Origin: Kitasatospora papulosa
GTDB lineage: Bacteria > Actinomycetota > Actinomycetes > Streptomycetales > Streptomycetaceae
Assembly: GCF_000717245.1 (NCBI RefSeq)
Contig: NZ_JNYQ01000016.1
Coordinates: 85,831-149,830 of the forward strand
DNA: 64,000 nucleotides
Reading direction: 5' to 3'
In this document: in pieces, positions 17,344 through 25,819 of the stretch
How positions within the stretch are numbered: position 1 is the stretch's first letter
How the letters are laid out: the number at the start of each line of letters is the position of its first letter
Notes under the pieces: model-generated
The model's database searches: none
The model's input: only the letters and a program-made list of their open reading frames with translations
Told to the model about the DNA's origin: nothing
Program-made: the position numbers and the translations under genes

Positions 17344-18254
17344 CCCGTCCCCAGCAGGCGTGCGCCGACGCCGCCGCCACGCTCGACAAGGCCGCGGACG
17401 AGAACTTCCCCGTGGCTCCTTTCTTCCTGCCCCGCGCCTGGCGTGACGACCTGATGGCGGTCTACGGATTCGCCCGCCTCGTCGACGACATCGGTGACGG
17501 CGACCTCGCCCCGGGCGGCGCCGACGCCCGCCACCTCGGCCTCGAACCAGGTCAGGACGAGGACCGCCTTGCCGCGCTGGACGCCCTCGAAGCCGATCTC
17601 CACCGCGTCTTCTCGCCCACCGGTGACGGCCCGCGCCACCCCCTGATGCGCGCCCTGCGCCCCACCGTGCGGCGCTGCGCGCTCACCCCCGAGCCCTTCC
17701 TCGGGCTCCTCGAGGCCAACCGGCAGGACCAGAAGGTCCGCCGCTACGAGACCTACGGCGACCTGCTGGCCTACTGCGAGCTCTCCGCCAACCCCGTCGG
17801 CCGTCTCGTCCTGCAGATCACCGGCACCGCGAGCCCCGAACGGATCCGCCGCTCCGACGCCGTCTGCACCGCCCTCCAGATCGCCGAGCACCTCCAGGAC
17901 GTGGCTGAGGACCTCGGCCGCGACCGGATCTACCTGCCCGCCGAGGACATGGCACGCTTCCGCGTCGGCGAGAGGGAACTGGCCGCACCGTCAGCCGGCT
18001 CGGCCGTACGCTCCCTGGTCGCGTTCGAGGCGGAGCGCGCCCGTGCGCTGCTCGACGAGGGCGTCCCCCTGGTGGGCAGCGTCCACGGCCGGCTCAAGCT
18101 GCTGCTCGCCGGATTCGTCGGCGGAGGGCGCGCAGCCCTCGGCGCGATCTCCGCCGCGGGCTTCGACGTACTGCCCGGACCGCCCAAGCCCACCGCGCCG
18201 CGACTGCTGCGCGAGGTGGGAGACGTCCTGCGAAGAGCGCACAGAGAGGGGTGA
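17340..18254 (+). CDS. hpnC: Squalene synthase HpnC (hydroxysqualene synthase)
   Basis: This 304-aa trans-prenyltransferase of the squalene/phytoene synthase family has two Asp-rich Mg-diphosphate motifs: D49-D-I-G-D53 (LVDDIGDGD) and D187-V-A-E-D191 (EHLQDVAEDLGRDRIYLP). In the three-enzyme bacterial route, HpnC converts presqualene diphosphate to hydroxysqualene. It is the first clear gene of the hopanoid operon, and hpnD follows with a GTGA overlap. The N-terminal DENFPVAPFFLPRAWRDDLM segment is typical of HpnC and separates it from HpnD. Confidence 0.93.
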   Translation: MTRPQQACADAAATLDKAADENFPVAPFFLPRAWRDDLMAVYGFARLVDDIGDGDLAPGGADARHLGLEPGQDEDRLAALDALEADLHRVFSPTGDGPRHPLMRALRPTVRRCALTPEPFLGLLEANRQDQKVRRYETYGDLLAYCELSANPVGRLVLQITGTASPERIRRSDAVCTALQIAEHLQDVAEDLGRDRIYLPAEDMARFRVGERELAAPSAGSAVRSLVAFEAERARALLDEGVPLVGSVHGRLKLLLAGFVGGGRAALGAISAAGFDVLPGPPKPTAPRLLREVGDVLRRAHREG

Positions 18255-19207
18255 GCCGGACCGTGGAGGGACAGACGACGTACATGTCGGCACCGGTACA
18301 GGCCGCATACAGCTACTGCGAGGCCGTCACCGGACAGCAGGCCCGTAATTTCGCGTACGGCATCAGGCTGCTGCCGTACGAGAAGCGGCAGGCCATGTCG
18401 GCGCTGTACGCCTTCTCCCGTCGGGTCGACGACATCGGCGACGGCGAACTGGACCCGGAGACCAAGCACGTCCGCCTGGAGGAGACCCGGGGACTGCTCG
18501 GCCGCATCCGGGACGGCGCCGTCGACGAGGACGACACCGACCCGGTCGCGGTCGCGCTGGCCGACTCCACGCGCCGGTTCCCGCTGCCGCTCGGCGGCCT
18601 CGACGAGCTCATCGACGGCGTGCTGATGGACGTGAGGGGCGCGACGTACGAGACCTGGGACGACCTGAAGACGTACTGCCGCTGTGTCGCGGGCGCCATC
18701 GGGCGCCTCAGCCTGGGCGTCTTCGGCACGCAGCCGGGCGCCCCCGGCGCCGAGCGGGCCGCGGAGTACGCCGACACCCTCGGTCTCGCGCTCCAGCTGA
18801 CCAACATCCTGCGTGACGTCCGCGAGGACGCCGGAAACGGGCGCACGTACCTGCCCGCCGACGACCTCGCCAAGTTCGGCTGCTCCGCCGGGTTCCACCG
18901 GGCCACACCGCCGCCGGGCTCCGACTTCGCCGGTCTGGTGCACTTCGAGGTACGGCGCGCCAGGGCCCTCTTCGCCGAGGGCTACCGGCTGTTGCCCATG
19001 CTCGACCGGCGCAGCGGCGCCTGCGTGGCCGCGATGGCCGGCATCTACCGCAGGCTCCTCGACCGGATCGAACGTGATCCCGAGGCGGTCCTGCGGGGCA
19101 GGGTCTCGCTGCCCGGCCACGAGAAGGCGTACGTTGCGGTGCGCGGACTGTCGGGCCTCGACGCGCGGTACATCTCACGCCGGACGGCCCGGGGGAGGGT
19201 CTCATGA
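18251..19207 (+). CDS. hpnD: Presqualene diphosphate synthase HpnD
   Basis: This 318-aa squalene/phytoene-synthase-fold protein has the Asp motifs RRVDDIGDGEL and ILRDVREDAGNGRTYLP, plus the YCEAVTGQQARNFAYGIRLLP segment near the N-terminus. HpnD condenses two farnesyl diphosphates to presqualene diphosphate, the substrate of HpnC. GTG 18251 overlaps the hpnC stop, and the stop overlaps the next small ORF (ATGA). An internal ATG (MSAPVQAAYSYCEAV) is an alternative start. Confidence 0.93.
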   Translation: MSRTVEGQTTYMSAPVQAAYSYCEAVTGQQARNFAYGIRLLPYEKRQAMSALYAFSRRVDDIGDGELDPETKHVRLEETRGLLGRIRDGAVDEDDTDPVAVALADSTRRFPLPLGGLDELIDGVLMDVRGATYETWDDLKTYCRCVAGAIGRLSLGVFGTQPGAPGAERAAEYADTLGLALQLTNILRDVREDAGNGRTYLPADDLAKFGCSAGFHRATPPPGSDFAGLVHFEVRRARALFAEGYRLLPMLDRRSGACVAAMAGIYRRLLDRIERDPEAVLRGRVSLPGHEKAYVAVRGLSGLDARYISRRTARGRVS

Positions 19208-19323
19208 CGGCCTCGGACCGATGCCCGGAACGGGCAACCCCCGGGCGCCCCGGTGCGTCCCTGTCTGCGACGACGCGGCGTGTGCCGCCGACCGACGTGG
19301 CACGGCGAAGGGAGCGGGCATGA
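19204..19323 (+). CDS. Small DUF6380-like protein between hpnD and hpnE
   Basis: This 39-aa ORF (MTASDRCPERATPGRPGASL, then SATTRRVPPTDVARRRERA) starts by ATGA overlap with hpnD and ends by ATGA overlap with hpnE. It is therefore translationally coupled on both sides. The Arg-rich sequence with an ASLSATTRRVP core resembles the small DUF6380 family I associate with Streptomyces hopanoid loci; that assignment is from memory. No function is known. The precise double overlap argues that it is translated. Confidence 0.6.
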   Translation: MTASDRCPERATPGRPGASLSATTRRVPPTDVARRRERA

Positions 19324-20708
19324 GCGGCCGGAGCCCCGCCAACTCCCGCGCGGTCGTCGTCGGCGGCGGGCTCGCGGGCGTCACCGCGGCCCTGCGTCTC
19401 GCCGACGCGGGACTCGACGTGAAGCTGCTCGAGGGCCGCCCCCGGCTCGGCGGACTCGCCTTCTCCTTCCGGCGCGGCGACCTGTCCGTCGACAACGGCC
19501 AGCACGTCTACCTGCGCTGCTGCACGGCCTACCGCTGGTTCCTCGACCGGATCGAGGGAGCCCACCTCGCCCCGCTGCAGGACCGGCTCGACGTGCCCGT
19601 GCTCGACGTCGGCAGGGCCGCCGGGCCCCGGCTCGGACGACTGCGCCGTACCGCGCTGCCCGTCCCGCTGCACCTGGCCGGCGGACTCGCCGCCTACCCG
19701 CACATCTCACTCGCGGAGAAGGCCGGCGTCGCCCGCGCCGCGCTGGCACTGGGCCGCCTCGATCCGGCCGACCCCGCGCTCGACGGCATCGACTTCGCCA
19801 CCTGGCTGCGCCGTCAGGGGCAGTCGCAGCGCACCATCGAGGCCCTCTGGGACCTCGTCGGTGTCGCCACGCTCAACGCCACCGCGCCGAACGCCTCGGC
19901 GGCGCTCGCCGCGAAGGTCTTCAGGACGGGGCTCCTCTCGGAACCGGGCGCCGCCGACATCGGCTGGGCGGCCGTGCCGCTCGGGGACCTCCATGACACC
20001 CTCGCCCGCAAGGCACTCGAATCGGCGGGCGTGGAGATCCACCTGCGTTCCCGGGTCGACTCCCTCACGCGCACCGAGGACGGCCGCTGGTCGGTCGGGA
20101 CCGACGGTGAACGCTTCGCCGCGGACACCGTCGTCCTCGCGGTGCCGCAGGGCGACACCCACCGGCTGCTGCCCGACGGGGCGCTGGACGACCCGGGACG
20201 GCTGCTCGAACTGACCGACGCGCCCATCCTGAACGTCCACGTGGTCTACGACCGCAAGGTCCTGCGCAGGCCCTTCTTCGCCGCGCTCGGATCCCCGGTG
20301 CAATGGGTCTTCGACCGCACCGCGTCCTCCGGCCTCCAGGGGCACGGCCAGTACCTCGCGGTGTCCCAGTCCGCGGCACAGGACGAGATCGACCTGCCCG
20401 TCGCCGAACTGCGCCGCCGCTACGTACCCGAGCTGGAGCGGCTCCTGCCGGCGGCGCGGGGAGCCGGGATCCGCGACTTCTTCGTCACCCGCGAACGCAC
20501 CGCGACCTTCGCGCCCACGCCGGGCGTGGGGCGGCTGAGACCGGGCACCCACACCCGCGCCCCCGGGCTGCACCTGGCGGGAGCGTGGACCGCCACCGGC
20601 TGGCCCGCGACGATGGAGGGCGCCGTCCGCAGCGGTTTCACCGCCGTGGACGCCGCGCTCGAGGCCCTCGGCAGGCCACACGAACATCCGCTGCAGGAGG
20701 CGGCATGA
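19320..20708 (+). CDS. hpnE: Hydroxysqualene dehydroxylase HpnE
   Basis: This 462-aa FAD-dependent amine-oxidase/phytoene-desaturase-fold protein has the dinucleotide-binding start AVVVGGGLAGVTAALRLADAG and RPRLGGLAFSF. The LDNGQHVYLRCC-like segment appears here as VDNGQHVYLRCC. A C-terminal FAD motif GLHLAGAWTATGWPATMEGA closes the protein. HpnE reductively removes the hydroxyl of hydroxysqualene to give squalene. It follows the small coupled ORF, and its stop overlaps the prenyl synthase start (ATGA). Confidence 0.92.
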   Translation: MSGRSPANSRAVVVGGGLAGVTAALRLADAGLDVKLLEGRPRLGGLAFSFRRGDLSVDNGQHVYLRCCTAYRWFLDRIEGAHLAPLQDRLDVPVLDVGRAAGPRLGRLRRTALPVPLHLAGGLAAYPHISLAEKAGVARAALALGRLDPADPALDGIDFATWLRRQGQSQRTIEALWDLVGVATLNATAPNASAALAAKVFRTGLLSEPGAADIGWAAVPLGDLHDTLARKALESAGVEIHLRSRVDSLTRTEDGRWSVGTDGERFAADTVVLAVPQGDTHRLLPDGALDDPGRLLELTDAPILNVHVVYDRKVLRRPFFAALGSPVQWVFDRTASSGLQGHGQYLAVSQSAAQDEIDLPVAELRRRYVPELERLLPAARGAGIRDFFVTRERTATFAPTPGVGRLRPGTHTRAPGLHLAGAWTATGWPATMEGAVRSGFTAVDAALEALGRPHEHPLQEAA

Positions 20709-21808
20709 GCAGTACCACCGGAACAAGAGGAGAGTCTGTGACCCCGGCGAATCCGGCTTACGACACCGTGGCGGACCCCACGGACGTCACCGCGCTTCTG
20801 GAGCGTGGAAGGGCCCTGTCAGCGCCGGTGCTGCGAGCTGCCGTGGACCGGCTGGCGCCGCCCATGGACACCGTCGCGGCCTACCACTTCGGCTGGATCG
20901 ACGCCCAGGGCCGTCCGGCCGAGGGCGACGGCGGCAAGGCCGTGCGTCCCGCGCTGGCCCTGCTGTCCGCAGAAGCGGCCGGCGCCCCGGCGGAGGCCGG
21001 GATCCCCGGAGCCGTGGCCGTCGAACTCGTGCACAACTTCTCGCTGCTGCACGACGATCTGATGGACGGCGACGAGCAGCGCCGTCACCGCGACACCGTG
21101 TGGAAGGTGCACGGCCCCGCCCAGGCGATCCTCGTCGGCGACGCGCTCTTCGCGCTGGCCAACGAGGTCCTGCTGGAGCTCGGCACCGTGGAGGCCGGCC
21201 GGGCTGCCCGCCGCCTCACCACGGCCAGCCGCAAGCTGATCGACGGCCAGGCCCAGGACATCTCGTACGAGCACCGCGAGCGGGTCACCGTCGAGGAGTG
21301 CCTGGAGATGGAGGGCAACAAGACGGGCGCCCTGCTCGCCTGCGCCGTCTCCATCGGCGCCGTGCTCGGCGGAGCCGACGACCGCACCGCCGACACCCTG
21401 GAGGCGTACGGCTACCACCTCGGCCTCGCCTTCCAGGCGGTCGACGACCTGCTCGGGATCTGGGGCGACCCCGAGTCCACGGGCAAGCAGACCTGGAGCG
21501 ACCTGCGCCAGCGCAAGAAGTCGCTGCCCGTCGTCGCCGCGCTCGCCGCGGGCGGACCGGCCTCGGAGCGGCTCGGCGAGCTGCTCGCCGACGACGCCAA
21601 GAGCAGCGACTTCGACAGCTTCTCCGAAGAGGAGTTCGCCGCCCGCGCGGCACTCATCGAGGAGGCGGGCGGCCGCGAGTGGACCGCCCAGGAAGCCCGC
21701 CGTCAGCACGCGGTAGCCATCGAGGCGCTGCACGGCGTCGACATGCCGGAACGAGTGCGGGCGCAGCTCACCGAGCTCGCCGACTTCGTGGTCGTACGAA
21801 AGAGATGA
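20705..21808 (+). CDS. Polyprenyl diphosphate synthase
   Basis: This 367-aa all-alpha prenyltransferase has a first Asp-rich motif D117-D-L-M-D121 (LLHDDLMDGDEQRR) and a second FQAVDDLLGIWGDPESTGK. It should elongate DMAPP/GPP with IPP. In this operon the likely product is farnesyl diphosphate for HpnD, although such enzymes can also make GGPP. ATG 20705 overlaps hpnE; GTG 20738, preceded by AAGAGGAGAG, is an alternative start that removes a weakly conserved 11 residues. Confidence 0.92.
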   Translation: MSSTTGTRGESVTPANPAYDTVADPTDVTALLERGRALSAPVLRAAVDRLAPPMDTVAAYHFGWIDAQGRPAEGDGGKAVRPALALLSAEAAGAPAEAGIPGAVAVELVHNFSLLHDDLMDGDEQRRHRDTVWKVHGPAQAILVGDALFALANEVLLELGTVEAGRAARRLTTASRKLIDGQAQDISYEHRERVTVEECLEMEGNKTGALLACAVSIGAVLGGADDRTADTLEAYGYHLGLAFQAVDDLLGIWGDPESTGKQTWSDLRQRKKSLPVVAALAAGGPASERLGELLADDAKSSDFDSFSEEEFAARAALIEEAGGREWTAQEARRQHAVAIEALHGVDMPERVRAQLTELADFVVVRKR

Positions 21809-21837
21809 TCACCATCCAGATATGACTCGCAGTCGCC

Positions 21838-21863
21838 GGCGGGCGCCCCACGGGGCGCCCGCC
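21838..21863 (+). terminator. Intra-operon hairpin between prenyl synthase and shc
   Basis: A perfect 12-bp GC-only inverted repeat (21838-21849 and 21852-21863) has a 2-nt centre, effectively an 11-bp stem with a 4-nt loop. It lies in the only sizeable gap inside the biosynthetic part of the operon. It could act as a partial terminator or an RNA-processing barrier that sets shc expression apart from precursor genes. There is no T-tract. Confidence 0.5.
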
Positions 21864-21912
21864 GACGGAGACCCCAGCACAGCAGAGGACCAAACTGCAC
21901 GAAGGGGAAGCC

Positions 21913-23925
21913 ATGACAGCGACGACCGACGGAAGCACCGGGGCCGCGAACCTCCGCGCGGCAGCGGCGAGCGATCCGACCGAATCGACCAGTGCCGCGC
22001 CCGACATGATGGCCGTGGCGCGGCACGCCGCGGAGCGCTCGGTGGAGCACCTCCTCGGCAGGCAGGACGAGCAGGGCTGGTGGAAGGGCGACCTCGCCAC
22101 CAACGTCACCATGGACGCGGAGGACCTGCTGCTCCGTCAGTTCCTGGGCATCCAGGACCCGGAGACCGTCAAGGCCGCGGCCCGCTTCATCCGGGGCGAG
22201 CAACTCGGCGACGGTACCTGGAACACCTTCTACGAGGGGCCTCCCGACCTCTCCGCCACCGTCGAGGCGTACGTCGCGCTGCGGCTGGCCGGGGACCGGC
22301 CCGACGACCCTCATATGATCCGCGCGGCCGGCTGGGTCAGGGAACAGGGCGGCATCGCGGAATCCCGGGTCTTCACCCGGATCTGGCTCGCGCTCTTCGG
22401 CTGGTGGAAGTGGGACGACCTGCCCGAGCTCCCGCCCGAGCTGATGTTCTTCCCCAAATGGGTCCCGCTCAACATCTACGACTTCGGGTGCTGGGCCCGC
22501 CAGACCATCGTGCCGCTCACCATCGTGTCCGCGAAGCGGCCGGTACGCCCCGCCCCGTTCACCCTGGACGAGCTGCACACCGACCCGGCGTGCCCCAATC
22601 CGTCCAGGCCGACCGCTCCCGCCGCCAGCTGGGACGGGGTGTTCCAGCGGCTCGACAAGGCGCTGCACCTCTACCACAAGGTCGCCCCGCGCCGGCTGCG
22701 GCGCATCGCCATGAACGAGGCCGCCCGCTGGATCATCGAACGCCAGGAGAACGACGGCTGCTGGGGCGGAATCCAGCCTCCCGCGGTGTACTCCGTCATC
22801 GCCCTGCACCTGCTCGGCTACGACCTCGACCACCCGGTCATGCGGGCCGGGCTGGAGTCGCTGGACCGGTTCGCCGTATGGCGGGAGGACGGCGCCCGCA
22901 TGATCGAGGCCTGCCAGTCCCCGGTCTGGGACACCTGCCTCGCCACCATCGCCCTCGCCGACGCGGGGGTGAGTCCCGACCACCCTGCGCTCGTGAGGGC
23001 GGCGGACTGGATGCTCGGCGAGGAGATCGTGCGGCCCGGCGACTGGGCGGTCCGCAAGCCCGGACTTGCCCCGGGCGGTTGGGCGTTCGAGTTCCACAAC
23101 GTCAACTACCCCGACATCGACGACACCGCCGAGGTCGCTCTGGCGCTCCGCCGTGTCCGCCACCCGGACCCGGCCAGGGTCGACGCCGCCATCGAACGCG
23201 GGGTGCGCTGGAACCTCGGCATGCAGTCGCGCAACGGCGCCTGGGGTGCCTTCGACGCGGACAACACCAGCCCTTTCCCCAACCGGCTGCCGTTCTGCGA
23301 CTTCGGCGAGGTCATCGACCCGCCGTCGGCCGACGTCACCGGACACGTCGTGGAGATGCTGGCCGTCGAGGGACGGGCGCACGACCCCCGCACCCGGCGG
23401 GGCGTCGAGTGGCTGCTCGCCGAACAGGAGGCTAGCGGGGCGTGGTTCGGCCGGTGGGGCGTCAACTACATCTACGGAACGGGCTCCGTGGTGCCCGCGC
23501 TGATCGCGGCCGGCCTGCCCGCCGCGCACCCCTCGGTGCGCAGGGCCGTCGACTGGCTGAGATCCGTGCAGAACGACGACGGCGGGTGGGGCGAGGACCT
23601 GCGCTCCTACCGTGAGGAGAAGTGGATCGGCCACGGCAGCTCGACCGCCTCACAGACCGGCTGGGCGCTTCTCGCCCTGCTGGCCGCGGGGGAGCGGGAG
23701 ACCAGGTCCGTCGAGCGGGGGGTCGCCTGGCTGGCCGCGACGCAGCAGGCCGACGGCTCCTGGGACGAACCCCACTTCACCGGGACCGGGTTCCCCTGGG
23801 ACTTCTCCATCAACTACCACCTCTACCGCCAGGTGTTCCCCCTGACGGCCCTCGGCCGGTACGTCTACGGCGACCCCTTCGCGACCGCCACCGCCATCGG
23901 CGCCGGCACCGGCAAGGGGGCCTGA
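21913..23925 (+). CDS. shc: Squalene-hopene cyclase
   Basis: This 670-aa class II triterpene cyclase is of normal length. The catalytic acid motif DxDD is seen as D401-I-D403-D404-T-A. Several QW repeats are visible (GRQDEQGWWKGDL, RNGAWGAFD, VQNDDGGWGEDL, TQQADGSWDE). It cyclises squalene to hopene/hopanol at the membrane surface. The ATG at 21913 follows a GAAGGGGAAGCC Shine-Dalgarno region. It is the central step of the operon and is followed after 4 bp by the HpnG-like gene. Confidence 0.97.
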   Translation: MTATTDGSTGAANLRAAAASDPTESTSAAPDMMAVARHAAERSVEHLLGRQDEQGWWKGDLATNVTMDAEDLLLRQFLGIQDPETVKAAARFIRGEQLGDGTWNTFYEGPPDLSATVEAYVALRLAGDRPDDPHMIRAAGWVREQGGIAESRVFTRIWLALFGWWKWDDLPELPPELMFFPKWVPLNIYDFGCWARQTIVPLTIVSAKRPVRPAPFTLDELHTDPACPNPSRPTAPAASWDGVFQRLDKALHLYHKVAPRRLRRIAMNEAARWIIERQENDGCWGGIQPPAVYSVIALHLLGYDLDHPVMRAGLESLDRFAVWREDGARMIEACQSPVWDTCLATIALADAGVSPDHPALVRAADWMLGEEIVRPGDWAVRKPGLAPGGWAFEFHNVNYPDIDDTAEVALALRRVRHPDPARVDAAIERGVRWNLGMQSRNGAWGAFDADNTSPFPNRLPFCDFGEVIDPPSADVTGHVVEMLAVEGRAHDPRTRRGVEWLLAEQEASGAWFGRWGVNYIYGTGSVVPALIAAGLPAAHPSVRRAVDWLRSVQNDDGGWGEDLRSYREEKWIGHGSSTASQTGWALLALLAAGERETRSVERGVAWLAATQQADGSWDEPHFTGTGFPWDFSINYHLYRQVFPLTALGRYVYGDPFATATAIGAGTGKGA

Positions 23926-23929
23926 ACCG

Positions 23930-24589
23930 ATGGGTGGCGCCGAGGTGCCGCCCGGTCCCACCACACCGCTGCTGATCGCCTGCGCGCTCGGCATCGAGCG
24001 CTTCGCCCTGCGGACCGGCAGGAGGGGCGGCGAACCGGGCCCCGGCCCCGTGAGCATCATCAGGTCCGGGATGGGACCCCGGGCCGCGGAGAACGCCGTC
24101 CGCCAGGCGCTGGGACGGCCCGGGGCCGGTGGCACCGCGGTCATCGCCTCGGGCTTCTGTGCCGGGCTTGAGCCGGGCATGCACCCGGGGGACCTCGTGG
24201 TGGCCGAGGAGACCCGGGACGCCGGTGGCACCACCGCCTGCACCGGAACCGGGCTGCTGGTCGACGCACTGGTCAGGGCGGTGCCCGGCCGCACCGTCCA
24301 CACCGGCCCGCTGACCGGCTCCGGACACGTCGTCCGGGGCGCCGAGCGGGCCGGGCTCCGGGCCGCCGGTGCCGTCGCGGTGGACATGGAGTCCGCGGCC
24401 ACGCTGCGCACCGCGGTCCGGACGGGCCCACGCCCGGTTGCGGCCGTACGGGTGGTCGTGGACGCTCCAGAGCATGAGCTCGTCCGTATCGGCACGGTCC
24501 GCGGTGGAATATCGGCATTCCGCGTTCTTCGTGCCGTCCTTCCGGCTTTCCATGAATGGCACCGATCTTTGCTGCTCCCCAGGAGGTGA
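23930..24589 (+). CDS. hpnG: HpnG-like adenosylhopane nucleosidase/phosphorylase
   Basis: This 219-aa nucleoside-phosphorylase-fold protein has IIRSGMGPRAAENAV near the N-terminus, the ASGFCAGLEPGMHPGDLVV loop, and the diagnostic VDMESAA active-site segment. HpnG releases adenine from adenosylhopane, the step after HpnH in making side-chain-extended (C35) hopanoids. It sits 4 bp after shc and 6 bp before hpnH, so it is co-transcribed with both. Confidence 0.9.
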   Translation: MGGAEVPPGPTTPLLIACALGIERFALRTGRRGGEPGPGPVSIIRSGMGPRAAENAVRQALGRPGAGGTAVIASGFCAGLEPGMHPGDLVVAEETRDAGGTTACTGTGLLVDALVRAVPGRTVHTGPLTGSGHVVRGAERAGLRAAGAVAVDMESAATLRTAVRTGPRPVAAVRVVVDAPEHELVRIGTVRGGISAFRVLRAVLPAFHEWHRSLLLPRR

Positions 24590-24595
24590 GCCCAG

Positions 24596-25615
24596 ATGGC
24601 CATGCCGCTTCGCCAGTCCATCAAGGTTGCGACGTATCTCTTCGAACAGAAGCTCCGCAAGCGCGAGAAGTTCCCGCTGATCGTCGAGCTGGAACCCTTG
24701 TTCGCCTGCAATCTGGCGTGCGAGGGCTGCGGCAAGATCCAGCACCCGGCCGGAGTGCTCAAGCAGCGCATGCCGGTCGCGCAGGCCGTCGGCGCGGTGC
24801 TGGAATCGGGCGCCCCGATGGTGTCCATCGCCGGTGGCGAACCGCTGATGCACCCGCAGATCGACGAGATCGTGCGTCAGCTGGTGGCCAGGAAGAAGTA
24901 CGTCTTCCTCTGCACCAACGCCATGCTGATGCGGAAGAAGCTGGAGAAGTTCACCCCGTCGCCCTACTTCGCCTTCGCCGTGCACATCGACGGACTGCGC
25001 GAGCGGCACGACGAGTCGGTGGCCAAGGAAGGGGTCTTCGACGAGGCGGTGGAGGCCATGAAGGAGGCCAAGCGGCGCGGCTTCCGGGTCACCACCAACT
25101 CCACCTTCTTCAACACGGACACCCCGCAGACCGTCATCGAGGTCCTCAACTACCTCAACGACGAACTCAATGTGGACGAGATGATGATCTCTCCCGCCTA
25201 CGCCTACGAGAAGGCGCCGGACCAGGAACACTTCCTGGGGGTCGAGCAGACCCGCGAGCTCTTCAAGAAGTCCTTCGCGGGCGGCAACCGCGGCCGGTGG
25301 AGGCTCAACCACTCCCCGCTCTTCCTCGACTTCCTCGAGGGCAAGGCCGACTTCCCGTGCACGGCCTGGGCGATCCCCAACTACTCGCTCTTCGGATGGC
25401 AGCGGCCCTGCTACCTGATGAGCGACGGCTACGTCCCCACCTACCGGGAGCTCATCGAGGACACCGACTGGGACAAGTACGGCCGGGGCAAGGACCCGCG
25501 CTGCGCCAACTGCATGGCGCACTGCGGGTACGAACCCACGGCGGTGCTCGCCACCATGGGGTCGCTGAAGGAGTCCCTGCGAGCGGCGCGGGAGACCGTC
25601 GGCGGGGGCCGCTGA
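24596..25615 (+). CDS. hpnH: Adenosyl-hopene transferase HpnH (radical SAM)
   Basis: This 339-aa radical SAM protein has the [4Fe-4S] motif C38-NLA-C42-EG-C45 (CX3CX2C) near the N-terminus. The SAM-binding VSIAGGEPL motif follows, and a C-terminal Cys cluster (CANCMAHCGYEP) is present. HpnH adds a 5'-deoxyadenosyl radical to diploptene, forming adenosylhopane. An AGGAGG Shine-Dalgarno lies just upstream of ATG 24596. It is highly conserved across hopanoid producers. The downstream 204-bp gap carries a dxs remnant. Confidence 0.97.
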   Translation: MAMPLRQSIKVATYLFEQKLRKREKFPLIVELEPLFACNLACEGCGKIQHPAGVLKQRMPVAQAVGAVLESGAPMVSIAGGEPLMHPQIDEIVRQLVARKKYVFLCTNAMLMRKKLEKFTPSPYFAFAVHIDGLRERHDESVAKEGVFDEAVEAMKEAKRRGFRVTTNSTFFNTDTPQTVIEVLNYLNDELNVDEMMISPAYAYEKAPDQEHFLGVEQTRELFKKSFAGGNRGRWRLNHSPLFLDFLEGKADFPCTAWAIPNYSLFGWQRPCYLMSDGYVPTYRELIEDTDWDKYGRGKDPRCANCMAHCGYEPTAVLATMGSLKESLRAARETVGGGR

Positions 25616-25680
25616 CAACACGAGCGAGCCGGAGCCGGCCGCACCGGGACCTCCCCGGTCCGGCCGCCCGCGCCGCCCCC

Positions 25681-25785
25681 GGCGGCCCTCGCCGGTTCCT
25701 CGCCCGTGGCGGCCGCGGTGAGGCGCTCGCCGGGGCCGGGCTCACGCCGGAGACCGCAGGCCGCGCCGGAGCGCCGCACGGGGGA
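25681..25785 (+). pseudogene. Remnant of the 3' end of dxs (1-deoxy-D-xylulose-5-phosphate synthase)
   Basis: The gap between hpnH and the aminotransferase, read in frame from 25681, gives RRFLARGGRGEALAGAGL followed by TPETAGRAGA. This closely matches the usual C-terminus of actinobacterial Dxs (RFL-H-xxRxEVLAxxGLT-type, then AGR). Nothing recognisable of the remaining 95% of Dxs or of ispG is present. In S. coelicolor, as I recall, ispG and dxs occupy this exact interval. The simplest reading is an internal deletion that removed ispG and most of dxs. The match is short, so moderate confidence. Confidence 0.6.
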
Positions 25786-25819
25786 CGGGAGGGCGCCGCA
25801 TGCCGAAGGAGAGCGGGAC

